From Muribaculaceae bacterium (lineage in GTDB: Bacteria; Bacteroidota; Bacteroidia; Bacteroidales; Muribaculaceae): a DNA stretch of 64,000 nucleotides. Shown in pieces: positions 1 to 9,783 of the stretch; position 1 is the stretch's first letter, and each line of letters begins with the position of its first letter. Location of the stretch: assembly GCA_017557425.1 (NCBI GenBank), contig JAFYYU010000015.1:62001-126000 (forward strand), read 5' to 3'. The position numbers and the translations under genes were made by a program. The notes below the pieces were generated by a model, which saw only the letters and a list, made by a program, of their open reading frames with translations, was not told where the DNA came from and made no database searches.

Positions 1-1
1 G

Positions 2-1294
2 CGCGTGCGCGCCGCCTTCCAGCTCGAGAACATGACGCTGTTGAGCGAAAACGACAGTGAGAACGTGAGTGCCGCCAGCGCAAGTTTGAAAGACGCCTTC
101 AACACTCAATACAGCAAAGGATTCTACCGCAACGATATCCACTATGCCGAGGTGCCCAACGACGCTCTGGTAGAAATCAACTACACGTCAGGCACGACGG
201 GATTCAGCAAGGGCGTGATGCTCACGGCCAACAACCTGGCAGGCAATATCGTATATGGCATCAACTCCGGACTGCACTTTAGAGGCTCACGCGACCTGGC
301 CTTCCTGCCGTTAGCACACGCATTCGGATGTGCCTTCGACATGCTGACCCCGTTGGCTGTTGGCGGACACATCACCCTGCTGGGACGCATACCCTCGCCC
401 AAGATCCTGGTCAAGGCCATGGCCGATGTCAAACCCAATGTGGTGTTCACCGTGCCCCTCGTATTGGAGAAGATATACAGCAAGATGATTGTGCCCATGA
501 TCAGCAAGGGCGCACTGCGCTGGGCGCTGGCGGTGCCCTATCTGGACAAACGCATCTACAGCCAGATTCGCAACAAGCTCATCGAAGCCTTCGGCGGTGA
601 GTTTGAGGAGGTCATCGTGGGTGGCGCTCCGTTCAATGCCGAGGTCGAGGACTTCCTGTATAAGATAAAATTCCCGTTCACCGTGGGATACGGCATGACC
701 GAGTGCGGACCGCTGGTAAGCCACACCCCATGGCGCGAGTTCGTCCCCCACAGCGCGGGACGCATCCTGCCCGGCATCATGGAGTGCAAAATCCTGAGCG
801 ATGATCCTGAAAATATCCCCGGTGAGATCTGCGTGCGCGGCGAGAACGTCATGCAGGGCTATTTCCACAACAGCGAGGCCACCGACAAGGTGCTGCACGA
901 GGACGGATGGCTGCACACCGGTGACATGGGCACGTTGAATGCCGATGGCACATTATTTATAAGGGGACGCTTGAAGACCATGCTCCTGAGCTCCAGCGGA
1001 CAGAATATCTACCCCGAGGAGATTGAGGCCAAGCTGAACAACATGCTCTACGTGAGCGAGAGTCTTGTGGTCATGCGAGAGGGCAAGCTCGTGGCACTCG
1101 TCTATCCCGACTATGACGCGATGGACCAGATGGAAGTGACACGCGACAAGTTACCCGGCCTGATGGAAGACATCCGCAACGAGTTGAACAAACTGGTTGC
1201 CCCCTATGAGCGCATTGCCAAGATCCAACTCATGGCCACCGAATTTGATAAAACGCCCAAGCGCAGCATCAAGCGTTACCTATATAGCAATTGA
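2..1294 (+). CDS. Long-chain fatty acid CoA ligase (AMP-forming), 3' part
   Basis: C-terminal 430 or so residues of an ANL-superfamily adenylating enzyme, which activates a fatty acid to acyl-AMP and transfers it to CoA. The reading frame is open to the left edge, so the N-terminal part lies outside the window; the GTG at position 5 is not a true start. Visible motifs: the phosphate loop YTSGTTGFSKGV (about residues 60-71 of this fragment), GYGMTECGP, the HTGD motif, and a C-terminal lid domain with a PEEIEAKL segment. The lysine in TPKRSIKR near the end fits the position of the catalytic lysine of the family. Followed by two hairpins and no close downstream gene. Substrate chain length cannot be told from the sequence. 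Confidence 0.88.
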   Translation, partial: RVRAAFQLENMTLLSENDSENVSAASASLKDAFNTQYSKGFYRNDIHYAEVPNDALVEINYTSGTTGFSKGVMLTANNLAGNIVYGINSGLHFRGSRDLAFLPLAHAFGCAFDMLTPLAVGGHITLLGRIPSPKILVKAMADVKPNVVFTVPLVLEKIYSKMIVPMISKGALRWALAVPYLDKRIYSQIRNKLIEAFGGEFEEVIVGGAPFNAEVEDFLYKIKFPFTVGYGMTECGPLVSHTPWREFVPHSAGRILPGIMECKILSDDPENIPGEICVRGENVMQGYFHNSEATDKVLHEDGWLHTGDMGTLNADGTLFIRGRLKTMLLSSSGQNIYPEEIEAKLNNMLYVSESLVVMREGKLVALVYPDYDAMDQMEVTRDKLPGLMEDIRNELNKLVAPYERIAKIQLMATEFDKTPKRSIKRYLYSN

Positions 1295-1303
1295 TGCCCG
1301 CAA

Positions 1304-1330
1304 CCCCTTAAAAATGCTGTTTTTTAGGGG
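1304..1330 (+). terminator. Hairpin after acyl-CoA ligase gene
   Basis: Imperfect inverted repeat CCCCTTAAAAA...TTTTTTAGGGG starting 10 bases after the stop codon. It can fold on either strand and is probably the first of two stacked termination hairpins. Confidence 0.5.
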
Positions 1331-1356
1331 GGCGACGTAGGCTTAACAAAATTTAA

Positions 1357-1385
1357 CGGATACCCGCCACTGGGTGTCCGTTTTT
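1357..1385 (+). terminator. Rho-independent terminator
   Basis: Nine-base-pair stem CGGATACCC / GGGTGTCCG (one G-T wobble) with a six-base loop, followed directly by TTTTT. Ends the acyl-CoA ligase transcript. Confidence 0.75.
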
Positions 1386-1478
1386 CTATCTATCTGATAA
1401 TCAGTAATAAAGAATAAAAAATGGATCGATGTTCCAAAAGAAAAAAATACCGTGTCTCAAAAAAAAGTGGAAAAATGC

Positions 1479-1507
1479 TTGCACGTGAAAAATTTGTTAT
1501 AATTTTG
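1479..1507 (+). promoter_or_regulatory. Bacteroidota-type promoter for small lipoprotein gene
   Basis: TTG at 1479-1481, an 18-base spacer, then TAATTTTG at 1500-1507, matching the -33 TTG and -7 TAnnTTTG boxes of the major sigma factor of this phylum. The start codon follows about 55 bases downstream. Confidence 0.7.
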
Positions 1508-1562
1508 CACCCGATTTTAACAACTGAATATTATTGTTTATTATTTTAAAAGTACAAAAGAA

Positions 1563-1778
1563 ATGAAGAAGTTAGTTTTAGCTCTTGCTGTTATCGCTAG
1601 CGTTAGCATGATTTCATGCACCAACAACAACACCGAGGCCACCGCTGAGGAGGCTGTTGACACCACCGCCGTTGTAGAAGAGGCTCCCGTTGACACCACC
1701 GTTGTTGCTGACAGCGCTGCTGTTGAGGCTCCCGCTGAGGAGGCTGCTCCCGCCGAGGAGGCTGCTCCCGCCGAGTAA
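1563..1778 (+). CDS. Small acidic Ala/Glu/Pro-rich lipoprotein
   Basis: 71 residues. Residues 1-19 form a lipoprotein signal peptide with the lipobox SMISC, so the mature protein is predicted to start at Cys19 and be membrane anchored. The rest is low complexity, built from Thr/Val/Glu/Ala stretches (DTTAVVEEAPVDTTVVADS) and ending in repeats of PAEEAA. No catalytic motif is visible. It stands alone with its own promoter and a strong terminator, which suggests a highly expressed single gene. Similar tiny lipoproteins are common in Bacteroidales and have no known role; a spacer or anionic surface function is only a guess. Confidence 0.75.
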   Translation: MKKLVLALAVIASVSMISCTNNNTEATAEEAVDTTAVVEEAPVDTTVVADSAAVEAPAEEAAPAEEAAPAE

Positions 1779-1804
1779 GCAAGACTTTACAACAAGAAAG
1801 TTTG

Positions 1805-1846
1805 AAGCTGTTCCCGCCGTTAGGCTCGAGCAGCTTTGTTTTTTTT
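1805..1846 (+). terminator. Terminator of small lipoprotein gene
   Basis: Stem AAGCTGTTC / GAGCAGCTT (nine pairs, one wobble), then a run of T interrupted by one G. Confidence 0.75.
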
Positions 1847-1859
1847 CCTCTCCCATAAA

Positions 1860-1910
1860 AAAGTCCACCCTATAGACGCTATAGTTGCTATAGTATCTAT
1901 AGGGTGGTTT
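1860..1910 (-). terminator. Convergent-gene terminator with CTATAG repeats
   Basis: Perfect 12-base inverted repeat CCACCCTATAGA (1865-1876) / TCTATAGGGTGG (1896-1907). The loop holds two further CTATAG palindromes. Read on the minus strand it is followed by a run of T, so it serves nagB; it also lies between the convergent lipoprotein gene and nagB. Confidence 0.75.
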
Positions 1911-1931
1911 ATTGCAGGGTTACCTGTGCCG

Positions 1932-2723
1932 TTACAGGTTGTCCTTCTCGATGTCCTTGTAGTAGCGGTAGGTGCTCACCTTGAGCTCATCGACGGCAGC
2001 CTCGTCGGCAATGATAATGGCATGGGGGTGCATCTGCAGGGCACTCAGGGTGCACATGTGCGACACGCCGCCCTCGACAGCCTGTTGCAGCGCGCGGGCC
2101 TTAGCATGGCCGTTGACGATGATCATCACCTCGCGGGCGGCCATTACAGTGCCCACTCCCACGGTGAGGGCAGTCTTGGGCACCTTGTTCAAGTCACCGT
2201 CAAAGAAGCGGCTGTTGGCGATGATGGTGTCCTGGGTGAGGGTCTTCTGTCGAGTGCGTGACGTGAGCGACGAACCCGGCTCATTAAAGGCGATGTGCCC
2301 GTCGGGGCCCACGCCGCCCATAAACAGGTCGATGCCGCCGGCAGCCTCGATACGCTTCTCATAATCCTCACACTCCTTCACCAGGTCGGGAGCGTTGCCG
2401 TTGAGAATATTCACATTCTCGGGCTTGATATCGATGTGGGAAAAGAAGTTGTTCCACATGAACGAGTGGTAGCTTTCGGGGTGATCCTCAGGCAGATTGC
2501 AGTACTCGTCCATATTAAAAGTGATGACATTCTGGAACGATACCTTGCCGGCCTTGTTCATCTCGATGAGCTCACGGTACATACCCAATGGGGAACTGCC
2601 GGTGGGGCAACCCAGCTTGAAAGGCTTTTCAGGAGTGGGGTTGGCTTCGTTAATACGCTTGGCCACATAATTGGCAGCCCATTTCGACACGTTCTCGTAA
2701 TCTGGTTCGATAATCAGTCTCAT
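1932..2723 (-). CDS. nagB: Glucosamine-6-phosphate deaminase
   Basis: 263 residues, close to the 266 of the E. coli enzyme. Converts glucosamine-6-phosphate to fructose-6-phosphate and ammonia in amino sugar use. The known active-site residues fall at the expected numbers: Asp72 in FNMDEY, Asp141 and His143 in [11 protein letters not shown], and Glu148. The phosphate-binding [11 protein letters not shown] segment is at 39-49. The C-terminus ends [14 protein letters not shown] rather than the longer allosteric tail of E. coli. It is transcribed alone, divergent from surE, with a -7 box 36 bases upstream of the start. Confidence 0.95.
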   Translation of the reverse strand: MRLIIEPDYENVSKWAANYVAKRINEANPTPEKPFKLGCPTGSSPLGMYRELIEMNKAGKVSFQNVITFNMDEYCNLPEDHPESYHSFMWNNFFSHIDIKPENVNILNGNAPDLVKECEDYEKRIEAAGGIDLFMGGVGPDGHIAFNEPGSSLTSRTRQKTLTQDTIIANSRFFDGDLNKVPKTALTVGVGTVMAAREVMIIVNGHAKARALQQAVEGGVSHMCTLSALQMHPHAIIIADEAAVDELKVSTYRYYKDIEKDNL

Positions 2724-2758
2724 AATACTTGTTTTACTTCGATTTGTTTTTGATAAGG

Positions 2759-2766
2759 CAAAATTA
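2759..2766 (-). promoter_or_regulatory. -7 box of nagB
   Basis: TAATTTTG on the minus strand, 36 bases upstream of the nagB start codon. No clear -33 TTG at the usual spacing, so the box alone supports the call. Confidence 0.5.
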
Positions 2767-2820
2767 CACCAATTCTACCAATTCTCCATAAAAAATCGTA
2801 ACTTTCGCTCACTTCACTCG

Positions 2821-2888
2821 CGCGAGACAGGCGGCGTCTCAACAATAGCAAATTTATTTGCTATTGTGTTCGACTTGCAGTATCTTTG
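2821..2888 (+). promoter_or_regulatory. Palindromic promoter element, copy A (surE)
   Basis: AGGCGGCGTCTC followed by a perfect palindrome with 12-base arms ACAATAGCAAAT / ATTTGCTATTGT (2842-2867). The right arm contains the -33 TTG (2858-2860). Exactly 20 bases later comes TATCTTTG (2881-2888). The spacer ends in TTCGACTTGCAG, shared with copies B, C and D. Start codon of surE at 2915. Confidence 0.8.
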
Positions 2889-2914
2889 CGCCCAAATACA
2901 TCAAAACAAACCAA

Positions 2915-3688
2915 ATGGACAACAAGAGACCCCTCATCCTCATCAGCAACGACGACGGCTACAACTATAACGGCATCAAGTCGCTCATCAAGGTGGCACG
3001 TACACTGGGTGACGTGTTCGTTGTCGCTCCTGCCGTACACCAGAGCGGCATGTCGAGCGCCATCACCTTTGTCACGCCCGTGCGCACGGTCTGCATAGCC
3101 CGTGAGGAGGGATATACCGCCTATCTGGCAACAGGAACACCGGCCGACTGCGTGAAACTGGCCCTGAGCCAGCTCATGGCCGACCGCCTGCCCGACGTGG
3201 TGCTTGCCGGCATCAACCATGGCTTCAACAGCGGCCTGAACACCCTGTATAGCGGCACGATGGCATGTGTCTTTGAGGGCATCCTGCATGGCGTGCCCAG
3301 CGTGGCGTTCTCATTCGGAGATTACAGCGCCGATGCCGACACCAGCGTGTGCGAGCCCATTGTCAAACACGTAACCGAGCGCGTGCTCAAGGGCGGCCTG
3401 CCCAAGGATGTGTGCCTCAACGTGAACATCCCCCACATCGAGGGGCCCCTCAAGGGCATGAAAGTGACCGCAGGCGACATGGGACGGTGGGTCAACGAGT
3501 GGGAACACCGTGTGGATCCCACGGGGCGCGACTATTACTGGCTGACAGGCGATTTTGAGATCGCTGACAAGGACCAGGGAATCACCGACTATTACTGGTT
3601 GCAACGCGGCTATGTGACGGTTACCCCCACCCATGTGGACCAGACCGACTTCGCCTCGATGGCTGCCATCAGCGACCTGCTCCTGTAA
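2915..3688 (+). CDS. surE: 5'/3'-nucleotidase SurE
   Basis: 257 residues. Metal-dependent nucleoside monophosphate phosphatase of the SurE family. The metal-binding SNDDGY motif is at residues 11-16 (Asn12, Asp13, Asp14), followed by [11 protein letters not shown] with the conserved serine region and [10 protein letters not shown], which carries the second metal-binding asparagine. The start was placed at ATG 2915 because the upstream in-frame codons overlap the promoter boxes at 2858-2888 and the family begins right before the ILISNDDG strand. First gene of a plus-strand run with gltX 49 bases downstream. Confidence 0.93.
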   Translation: MDNKRPLILISNDDGYNYNGIKSLIKVARTLGDVFVVAPAVHQSGMSSAITFVTPVRTVCIAREEGYTAYLATGTPADCVKLALSQLMADRLPDVVLAGINHGFNSGLNTLYSGTMACVFEGILHGVPSVAFSFGDYSADADTSVCEPIVKHVTERVLKGGLPKDVCLNVNIPHIEGPLKGMKVTAGDMGRWVNEWEHRVDPTGRDYYWLTGDFEIADKDQGITDYYWLQRGYVTVTPTHVDQTDFASMAAISDLLL

Positions 3689-3737
3689 ACCATTCAAAAA
3701 ACAATACATTAATAATATAATAACAAGGAACGAAAAA

Positions 3738-5276
3738 ATGGAACGACGAGTAAGAGTGCGCTTTGCACCTTCACCCACTGGCCCGCTGCACATTGGCGGC
3801 GTGCGCACAGCACTGTATAACTACCTGTTTGCCCGCCAGCACGGAGGCGACATGATCCTGCGCATCGAGGACACCGACAGCACACGCTTTGTGCCTGGTG
3901 CCGAGGAATATATCAACGAGGCCCTGCAGTGGCTGGGCATCGGCATCGACGAGGGCGTGCGCGAGGGCGGCAACTACGGCCCTTACAAGCAGAGCGAGCG
4001 ACGCGACCTGTACCGCCAGTACACTCAGCAGCTCATTGATGCCGGCAAGGCTTACTATGCCTTTGACACCCCCGAGGAGCTGGAAGCCAAGCGCCAGGAA
4101 ATCAAGAATTTCCAGTATGATGCACGCACACGCGGCATGATGCGCAACTCCCTGTCCCTGCCCGCCGACGAGGTCAAGGCCCTCATGGACAAGGGTGAAA
4201 AATGGGTAGTGCGCTTCCTCATCGAGCCCGACCAGGACGTGGTCGTGCATGACCTGCTGCGCGGCGACGTGACCATCAACTCTTCAATCCTCGACGACAA
4301 GGTGCTGTACAAGAGTGCCGACGACCTGCCTACCTACCATCTGGCCAACATCGTCGATGACCACCTCATGGAGGTGTCCCACGTCATCCGCGGCGAGGAA
4401 TGGCTGCCCAGTGCTCCGTTGCACGTGCTGCTGTACCAGGCCTTCGGTTGGGAAGACACGATGCCCGCCTTTGTCCACCTGCCGCTGCTGCTCAAACCCG
4501 ACGGCAAAGGCAAACTGAGCAAACGCGACGGCGACCGTCTGGGCTTCCCCGTGTTCCCGCTTGACTGGAACGACCCCAAGAGCGGTGAGCATTCCAGCGG
4601 CTACCGCGAAGCAGGCTACCTGCCCCAAGCCGTCATCAACTTCCTGGCGCTACTGGGATGGAACCCCGGCGACGACCGCGAGATATTCTCGATGGAGGAA
4701 CTCATCAAAGAGTTCTCTATCGACCATTGCTCTAAAAAGGGTGCCAGGTTTGACTTCGAGAAAGGCAAGTGGTTCAACCACGAGTACCTGATGAACATGG
4801 ACGACAATGAATTGGCACAACTGTTCAAGCCCGTGCTCGCCCAGCATGGCGTGAACGTGGACGACTTCAGCGACAAGTTCATTGCCCGTGCCGTAGCACT
4901 GGTCAAGAGCCGTGCCAACTTTGTGAGCGACCTGTGGGACCAGGCAGGATTCTTCTTCGTGCGCCCCACCAGTTACAGCGAGAAAGACATCCGCAAGCGC
5001 TGGAAAGAAGAAACGCCCGAACTGATGCGACAATTGGCTGCTTTGCTCGAAACCACCGACCTGAATGACCCGCTTGCCAGCGAAGCCGCTGTCATGGACT
5101 GGATCGACAGGAACGGATACCACAAGGGCAACGTGATGAACGCCTTCCGCCTCACCGTGGTAGGCGAGTGCCGCGGACCGCACATGTTTGACATCACCCA
5201 GCTGCTGGGACGCGACGAGACCCTCGCCCGCCTCAACGCCGGCATCGAGAACATCCAATTGCCTGCCGATGCTTAA
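3738..5276 (+). CDS. gltX: Glutamyl-tRNA synthetase
   Basis: 512 residues. Class I aminoacyl-tRNA synthetase charging tRNA-Glu. The signature region [13 protein letters not shown] (residues 9-21) is the HIGH motif, and KLSKRDGD is the KMSKS loop. The C-terminal half fits the anticodon-binding helical domain. The start is the ATG at 3738 that gives the typical [13 protein letters not shown] opening; the frame is open further upstream, but that part overlaps surE. Whether the enzyme is discriminating or also charges tRNA-Gln cannot be judged here, and no gatCAB is in the window. Its end overlaps the next gene by 8 bases. Confidence 0.95.
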   Translation: MERRVRVRFAPSPTGPLHIGGVRTALYNYLFARQHGGDMILRIEDTDSTRFVPGAEEYINEALQWLGIGIDEGVREGGNYGPYKQSERRDLYRQYTQQLIDAGKAYYAFDTPEELEAKRQEIKNFQYDARTRGMMRNSLSLPADEVKALMDKGEKWVVRFLIEPDQDVVVHDLLRGDVTINSSILDDKVLYKSADDLPTYHLANIVDDHLMEVSHVIRGEEWLPSAPLHVLLYQAFGWEDTMPAFVHLPLLLKPDGKGKLSKRDGDRLGFPVFPLDWNDPKSGEHSSGYREAGYLPQAVINFLALLGWNPGDDREIFSMEELIKEFSIDHCSKKGARFDFEKGKWFNHEYLMNMDDNELAQLFKPVLAQHGVNVDDFSDKFIARAVALVKSRANFVSDLWDQAGFFFVRPTSYSEKDIRKRWKEETPELMRQLAALLETTDLNDPLASEAAVMDWIDRNGYHKGNVMNAFRLTVVGECRGPHMFDITQLLGRDETLARLNAGIENIQLPADA

Positions 5277-6327
5277 ACGGCTTTATGCCATATTGATACT
5301 TTTATCACTCGCTTTCCTGCCCCTTGTCGGACAGGAGGTCGAGTGGAGCATCGACGCGACGGTTTTGCTCAACAACCGTGAGGGCGGCGACGGCTACACG
5401 CCCGACCAAACCTTCATGTTCACGCGCCTCGCCCCCGAAGTGGGCGTGTCGATGAACGACGGGCAACACGTGCTCAAGGGCGGCATCGTGTGGTACCAGC
5501 CAATGATTGACGACCTGAGCGGCTACAAGCTTCTCCCTACCCTTTACTACCGTTACAACCGCTCCGACGGGTGGCACGTCACAGTGGGACTGATGCCGCG
5601 CTCGCTCATGGTGAGGCGCATGCCGCGCTACCTGTGGAGTGACTCGCTGGACTACTGCCAGCCCAACCTGCACGGCGTCATGGCCCAACTGGTCAAGCCG
5701 GCAGGTTATGCCGAAATCGCCGTTGACTGGAGGCAACTGCAGACCGACTGGCGCCGCGAGGCCTTCGCCGTGATGCTCAACAATGATTGGCGCGTGGCAG
5801 GCCCCTTCAGACTCGGCGGGCACTTGCAATACAGCCACCTGGCCAAGTCCAGGCTCGGCAAAGAGAACCAGCACGTGAACGATGATTTCATCATCAACCC
5901 CATGGCGGCTCTTGACCTGTCTCACCAGACCGCACTCGACTCTCTGAGGCTTGCAGCAGGAGCCATCATCGCCATGGAACGCGACCGCGGCGATGAGCAC
6001 TGGCGCAAACCAGCCGGATTCGTGGCCACGGCTACCGCCCGCTGGCGCTGGCTGCAGCTTGATGAGACTTTTTACACAGGCCAGGACCTCATGCCGCTTT
6101 ACCCAGCTCTGGGCAGCCTGCTCAACCTGGGAGACCCTTACTACCACAGCAAGACCTACAGCCGCACCGACCTCACCGCCCATGTGGTGAGCAACCGTTT
6201 TGTGGACCTGAGCGCTTCGCTGATGTTTCACGCCACCGACCGTGTAACGGGACTATGGCAGCAGATCACCTGCCGCTTCTACCTCGACAACCATCTGTGG
6301 AAACAGGAAAAACGAACTAAAGACTAA
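5269..6327 (+). CDS. Predicted outer-membrane beta-barrel protein
   Basis: 352 residues, not recognised as a named family. Residues 1-21 are a signal peptide ([21 protein letters not shown]) with cleavage probable before QEVEW. The mature part shows alternating hydrophobic/polar strands rich in Tyr, Trp and Arg (for example [20 protein letters not shown] and [15 protein letters not shown]), typical of a porin-like barrel, and ends with an amphipathic strand before a short charged tail. The start ATG lies inside the gltX 3' end (8-base overlap), implying translational coupling, and the stop is 4 bases from waaA. The context suggests an envelope role; specific function is unknown. Confidence 0.7.
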   Translation: MLKRLYAILILLSLAFLPLVGQEVEWSIDATVLLNNREGGDGYTPDQTFMFTRLAPEVGVSMNDGQHVLKGGIVWYQPMIDDLSGYKLLPTLYYRYNRSDGWHVTVGLMPRSLMVRRMPRYLWSDSLDYCQPNLHGVMAQLVKPAGYAEIAVDWRQLQTDWRREAFAVMLNNDWRVAGPFRLGGHLQYSHLAKSRLGKENQHVNDDFIINPMAALDLSHQTALDSLRLAAGAIIAMERDRGDEHWRKPAGFVATATARWRWLQLDETFYTGQDLMPLYPALGSLLNLGDPYYHSKTYSRTDLTAHVVSNRFVDLSASLMFHATDRVTGLWQQITCRFYLDNHLWKQEKRTKD

Positions 6328-6331
6328 AGAT

Positions 6332-7606
6332 ATGGATCCCATCTATAACCTGGGAGTAGCCACCTACCGCAACGCCGTGAAAATCGCCGCCTTGCGCAAT
6401 CCCAAAGCCAAGCTGATGCTGCGTGGCCAACGCCGCTGTTTCCGCACGCTGCAACGGAAACTCGACCCTGCCGGCGGCTATATCTGGATTCATGTGGCCT
6501 CGTTGGGAGAATTTGAGCAGGGACGCCCCCTGATCGAGAAAATCAAGCGCGAACAACCCGATGCGCGCATTCTGCTCACCTTTTTCTCCCCGTCGGGCTA
6601 TGAGGTGCGCAAGAACTTCAGTATGGTCGATACCGTGGTTTACCTGCCCTTTGACCTGCCCTACAATGTCAAGAAATTTCTGGACATCGTCAAGCCCTCA
6701 ATGGCCATTTTTGTGAAGTATGAGTTTTGGGGAAACTACCTGAGTACGCTCAAGCGCCGCGGCATACCCACCTACATCATCTCGGCCATCTTCCGGCCCC
6801 GCCAGATCTTTTTCAGGCCCTGGGGCGGCATCTTCCGCAAGATGCTCAAGTGTTTCGACACGCTGTTTGTCCAGAACGAGCAGTCACGCGACCTGCTGGC
6901 CAAAATCGGCATCGAAAATGTCGTTGTAGCGGGCGACACCCGCTTTGACCGCGTTGCCGACGTACGCGCCGCCGCCAAGGAATTCCCCCTTGTGGCCAAG
7001 TTTGTCGAGAACGCCAAGTTCACGCTGGTCATGGGCAGTTCATGGCCTCCTGACGAGGATATCGTCATCCCCTACTTCAACAATCGCCGCGAGATGAAAC
7101 TCATCATCGCGCCCCACGAGTTTGACCGCCACCGCCTGCATGTGCTCATGTCCAAGCTGTCGCGTCCCGCACGTTTCTACAGCGAGGCCACTCCCCAAAA
7201 CGTCGCTAATGCCGACTGTCTGATTATCGACAGTTTCGGCCTGCTGTCGTCGCTCTACCGTTACGGGCAGGCGGCATACGTGGGCGGCGGTTTCGGTGCC
7301 GGCATCCACAATATCAACGAGGCTGCGGTCTATAGCATTCCCGTCATCTTTGGCCCCAAGCACCACAAGTTCCAGGAGGCCAGCGACCTTATCGCCCTTG
7401 ACGGTGCCATGAGCATCCATGATGCCGACTCGTTCTCGGCGGCGATGGACCCCCTGCTTGAGAACAAGCCGCTGCGCCTGAAGTGCGGCCACACCGCCGG
7501 CAATTACATCCAGTCCCATCTGGGTGGCACGCAGCTCATCTATGACATGATTTTCAACAATAACACCAATGACAACCTCAACCAGGATAATTTGACACAA
7601 TCATGA
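6332..7606 (+). CDS. waaA: 3-deoxy-D-manno-octulosonic acid (Kdo) transferase
   Basis: 424 residues. GT-B-fold transferase that adds Kdo from CMP-Kdo to lipid IV-A at the inner membrane. Supporting motifs: VASLGEFEQGRP near residues 53-64, with the glutamate that serves as catalytic base in the family; LTFFSPSGYEV; FVKYEFWGNYL; and the C-terminal donor-binding GGGFGAGIHNINEA and FGPKHHKFQEA. The N-terminus has a hydrophobic patch (IYNLGVATYRNAVKIAAL) that fits the usual membrane anchor. It sits 4 bases after the outer membrane protein gene and its stop overlaps the start of the next gene in ATGA. Confidence 0.92.
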   Translation: MDPIYNLGVATYRNAVKIAALRNPKAKLMLRGQRRCFRTLQRKLDPAGGYIWIHVASLGEFEQGRPLIEKIKREQPDARILLTFFSPSGYEVRKNFSMVDTVVYLPFDLPYNVKKFLDIVKPSMAIFVKYEFWGNYLSTLKRRGIPTYIISAIFRPRQIFFRPWGGIFRKMLKCFDTLFVQNEQSRDLLAKIGIENVVVAGDTRFDRVADVRAAAKEFPLVAKFVENAKFTLVMGSSWPPDEDIVIPYFNNRREMKLIIAPHEFDRHRLHVLMSKLSRPARFYSEATPQNVANADCLIIDSFGLLSSLYRYGQAAYVGGGFGAGIHNINEAAVYSIPVIFGPKHHKFQEASDLIALDGAMSIHDADSFSAAMDPLLENKPLRLKCGHTAGNYIQSHLGGTQLIYDMIFNNNTNDNLNQDNLTQS

Positions 7607-9552
7607 TCAAGCATTTATTTCCCAGACATTTGGCAGTCCTCGTCAGTTTGTTGGCCATGCTGACCGCTACGGCCGAAGAGGGCTTTTGGTACAACGGACT
7701 CCGTTACGTTGTAACGGGAAGCAATACCGTTGCAGTCGTTTCCAGCCTCAATCACTCTTACAGTGGAGAAGTCGTCATCCCCGAGACAGTGAACGACGAC
7801 AATCAAGCGACTTATACCGTCACGGCCATCGCCGACACTGCCTTTGCCCAGTGCAACTACCTCACTCGCGTAGTTGTACCCGGCTCGGTCACCGCTATCG
7901 GCGAGAAGGCTTTTCACCGTTGCCTGTTTTTGACGGGTGTGGATCTTCCCGAATCGCTCAATTCAATCGGCAAAGCGGCGTTTGCATCTTGCCAGAAGCT
8001 GCAGAACATCAGCATCCCTGGAAGCTTAACCGTCATTCAAGACAGCGTTTTCAACAGCTGTTCCCGTCTCACCTCGATCACTATTCCTAATTCCGTCACA
8101 TCGATCGGCGCAGCAGCATTCGATTACTGCTGGGGCCTTGAAAGCGTCACCATGTCCAACTCGGTTGTGACCATTGGCGATATGGCATTTGACAACTGCG
8201 ACGCTATGACCAGTTTGACTCTGTCCAACAACCTCACAACCATCGGCAGAAAGGCTTTCCGCAGGTGCTCGGCATTGACCAGCATCGACATACCCGGCTC
8301 GGTGACTACTATCGGCGACGAGGCCTTTGCCCTCTGTCAGGAATTGACCGCGATTACCATTCCCGCTTCAGTGACGTCGCTGAGCAACGACATCATCGTC
8401 GGATGCACGTCGATCGCTTCCATCAACGTCGAGGCAGGCAACCGTGTATATGACTCTCGCGAGGGCTGCAACGCCATCATCGAGACCGCATCCAACACGC
8501 TCCTCATCGGTTGCCAGGCCACTGTCATTCCTGCAACCGTTACCACCATCGGCAACCGAGCCTTCAAGGAATGTACTTCGCTGACCGAATTGCTGATTCC
8601 CGCGTCGGTCAAGACAATCGGAGACCAGGCCTTCTACCACTGCACCGGACTGACCGAAATGGACATTCCCGAAACGGTTACCCTCATCGGGGAGAACATA
8701 TTCCAGCAATGCACTGGCCTCACCACCGTTTCCCTCCCTCAATCCATTACCTATATCAGCAAGGGTCTTTTCGAGAACTGCACCTCATTGGAAGTCTTCA
8801 ACATTCCCAACAGGGTGACAACCATCCGGGAAAGAGCGTTTTTCAAATGCTCGGCGATAACGAGTGTCGATCTCCCCTCTTCGGTTAAGATCATCGGTGA
8901 CGAGGCCTTCGCCTGGTGCACCAAACTGGCTTCCTTTAACATCCCCACATCTGTAACGACAATTGGAGATTTCGCATTGGCCTACTGCCGCAAACTGGTC
9001 GGCATCGATATTCCCACGTCAGTCACCAGCTTGGGGGCTGCGGCCTTCTACAGCTGCTCGGGGCTCAGAAGCATCTCCCTGCCCAATTCCATCACCGAAA
9101 TCAAGGAATACACCTTAGCTTACTGCTGGAGCCTGGCCACTGTGGAAATACCGCGCACGGTCACCAACATCGGCGACTGCTTCTTTATTGACAGCTTTGA
9201 ACTTACAAGCCTCACTTGCCATGCCACCACACCGCCGGTATTCAGCAGCGAGGAGCAGTTTGACGCGGACACCTACGGCGTTGCGACGCTCTATGTCCCC
9301 GCCAGTGCTGTCGATGCTTACAAGACGGCCAATGTGTGGAAAAAATTCGTCAACGTTGTCGGGATTGAAGAAAGCTTCTTGCCTGGTGACGTTGATGGAG
9401 ACGGCAGGATCACCATTAGCGACGTCACCGAACTCATCGACCTGTTGCTCACGGGAACAATGGAGGGAAATCCCGCGGCCGACGTTGACGGCGACGGCAG
9501 GGTCTCCATCAGTGACGTCACCGAACTCATCGACTATCTGTTGCTTCACTGA
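7603..9552 (+). CDS. BspA-like leucine-rich-repeat surface protein with dockerin-like C-terminus
   Basis: 649 residues. An N-terminal signal peptide (about 1-24) is followed by roughly 19 LRR_5 repeats of 23 residues with the pattern TxIGxxAFxxCxxLTxxxIPxSV. One repeat carries the YDSREGCNAIIETASNTLL insertion typical of BspA proteins. The last 60 residues contain two calcium-loop units GDVDGDGRITISDVTELID and ADVDGDGRVSISDVTELID, like a type I dockerin. BspA-type proteins mediate adhesion and binding of host or bacterial partners. The start overlaps the waaA stop (ATGA), so it is in the same transcript, an unusual place for an adhesin. Ligand unknown. Confidence 0.85.
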   Translation: MIKHLFPRHLAVLVSLLAMLTATAEEGFWYNGLRYVVTGSNTVAVVSSLNHSYSGEVVIPETVNDDNQATYTVTAIADTAFAQCNYLTRVVVPGSVTAIGEKAFHRCLFLTGVDLPESLNSIGKAAFASCQKLQNISIPGSLTVIQDSVFNSCSRLTSITIPNSVTSIGAAAFDYCWGLESVTMSNSVVTIGDMAFDNCDAMTSLTLSNNLTTIGRKAFRRCSALTSIDIPGSVTTIGDEAFALCQELTAITIPASVTSLSNDIIVGCTSIASINVEAGNRVYDSREGCNAIIETASNTLLIGCQATVIPATVTTIGNRAFKECTSLTELLIPASVKTIGDQAFYHCTGLTEMDIPETVTLIGENIFQQCTGLTTVSLPQSITYISKGLFENCTSLEVFNIPNRVTTIRERAFFKCSAITSVDLPSSVKIIGDEAFAWCTKLASFNIPTSVTTIGDFALAYCRKLVGIDIPTSVTSLGAAAFYSCSGLRSISLPNSITEIKEYTLAYCWSLATVEIPRTVTNIGDCFFIDSFELTSLTCHATTPPVFSSEEQFDADTYGVATLYVPASAVDAYKTANVWKKFVNVVGIEESFLPGDVDGDGRITISDVTELIDLLLTGTMEGNPAADVDGDGRVSISDVTELIDYLLLH

Positions 9553-9590
9553 CAAATCGTGTAACAATTCAGGGAATGCCTTGTGTTTTT

Positions 9591-9670
9591 CCCCACGCAA
9601 AGGCGCCAAGACGCTAAGTAAATCCATTTAATTATTCTTATCTTGGCGCCTTTGTGTCTTGACGTGGAGT
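9591..9670 (+). terminator. Inverted repeat after BspA-like gene
   Basis: Arms CAAAGGCGCCAAGA (9598-9611) and TCTTGGCGCCTTTG (9641-9654) are perfectly complementary, and weaker pairing extends outwards (CCACG / CGTGG). A likely terminator although no long T run follows. Confidence 0.6.
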
Positions 9671-9726
9671 TTCTTTCACCGAGCAGTCACCAAATCGCCA
9701 CATTTTCAAAAAAAAACTGAAAAACG

Positions 9727-9757
9727 TTGAATAATAGCGGGAAAAGTTATACCTTTG
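9727..9757 (+). promoter_or_regulatory. Promoter of yceD-rpmF
   Basis: TTG at 9727-9729, a 20-base spacer, then TACCTTTG at 9750-9757. The start codon follows 26 bases after the -7 box. Confidence 0.75.
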
Positions 9758-9783
9758 TGGCGCTTTAACAGAAATTTCAGGAG

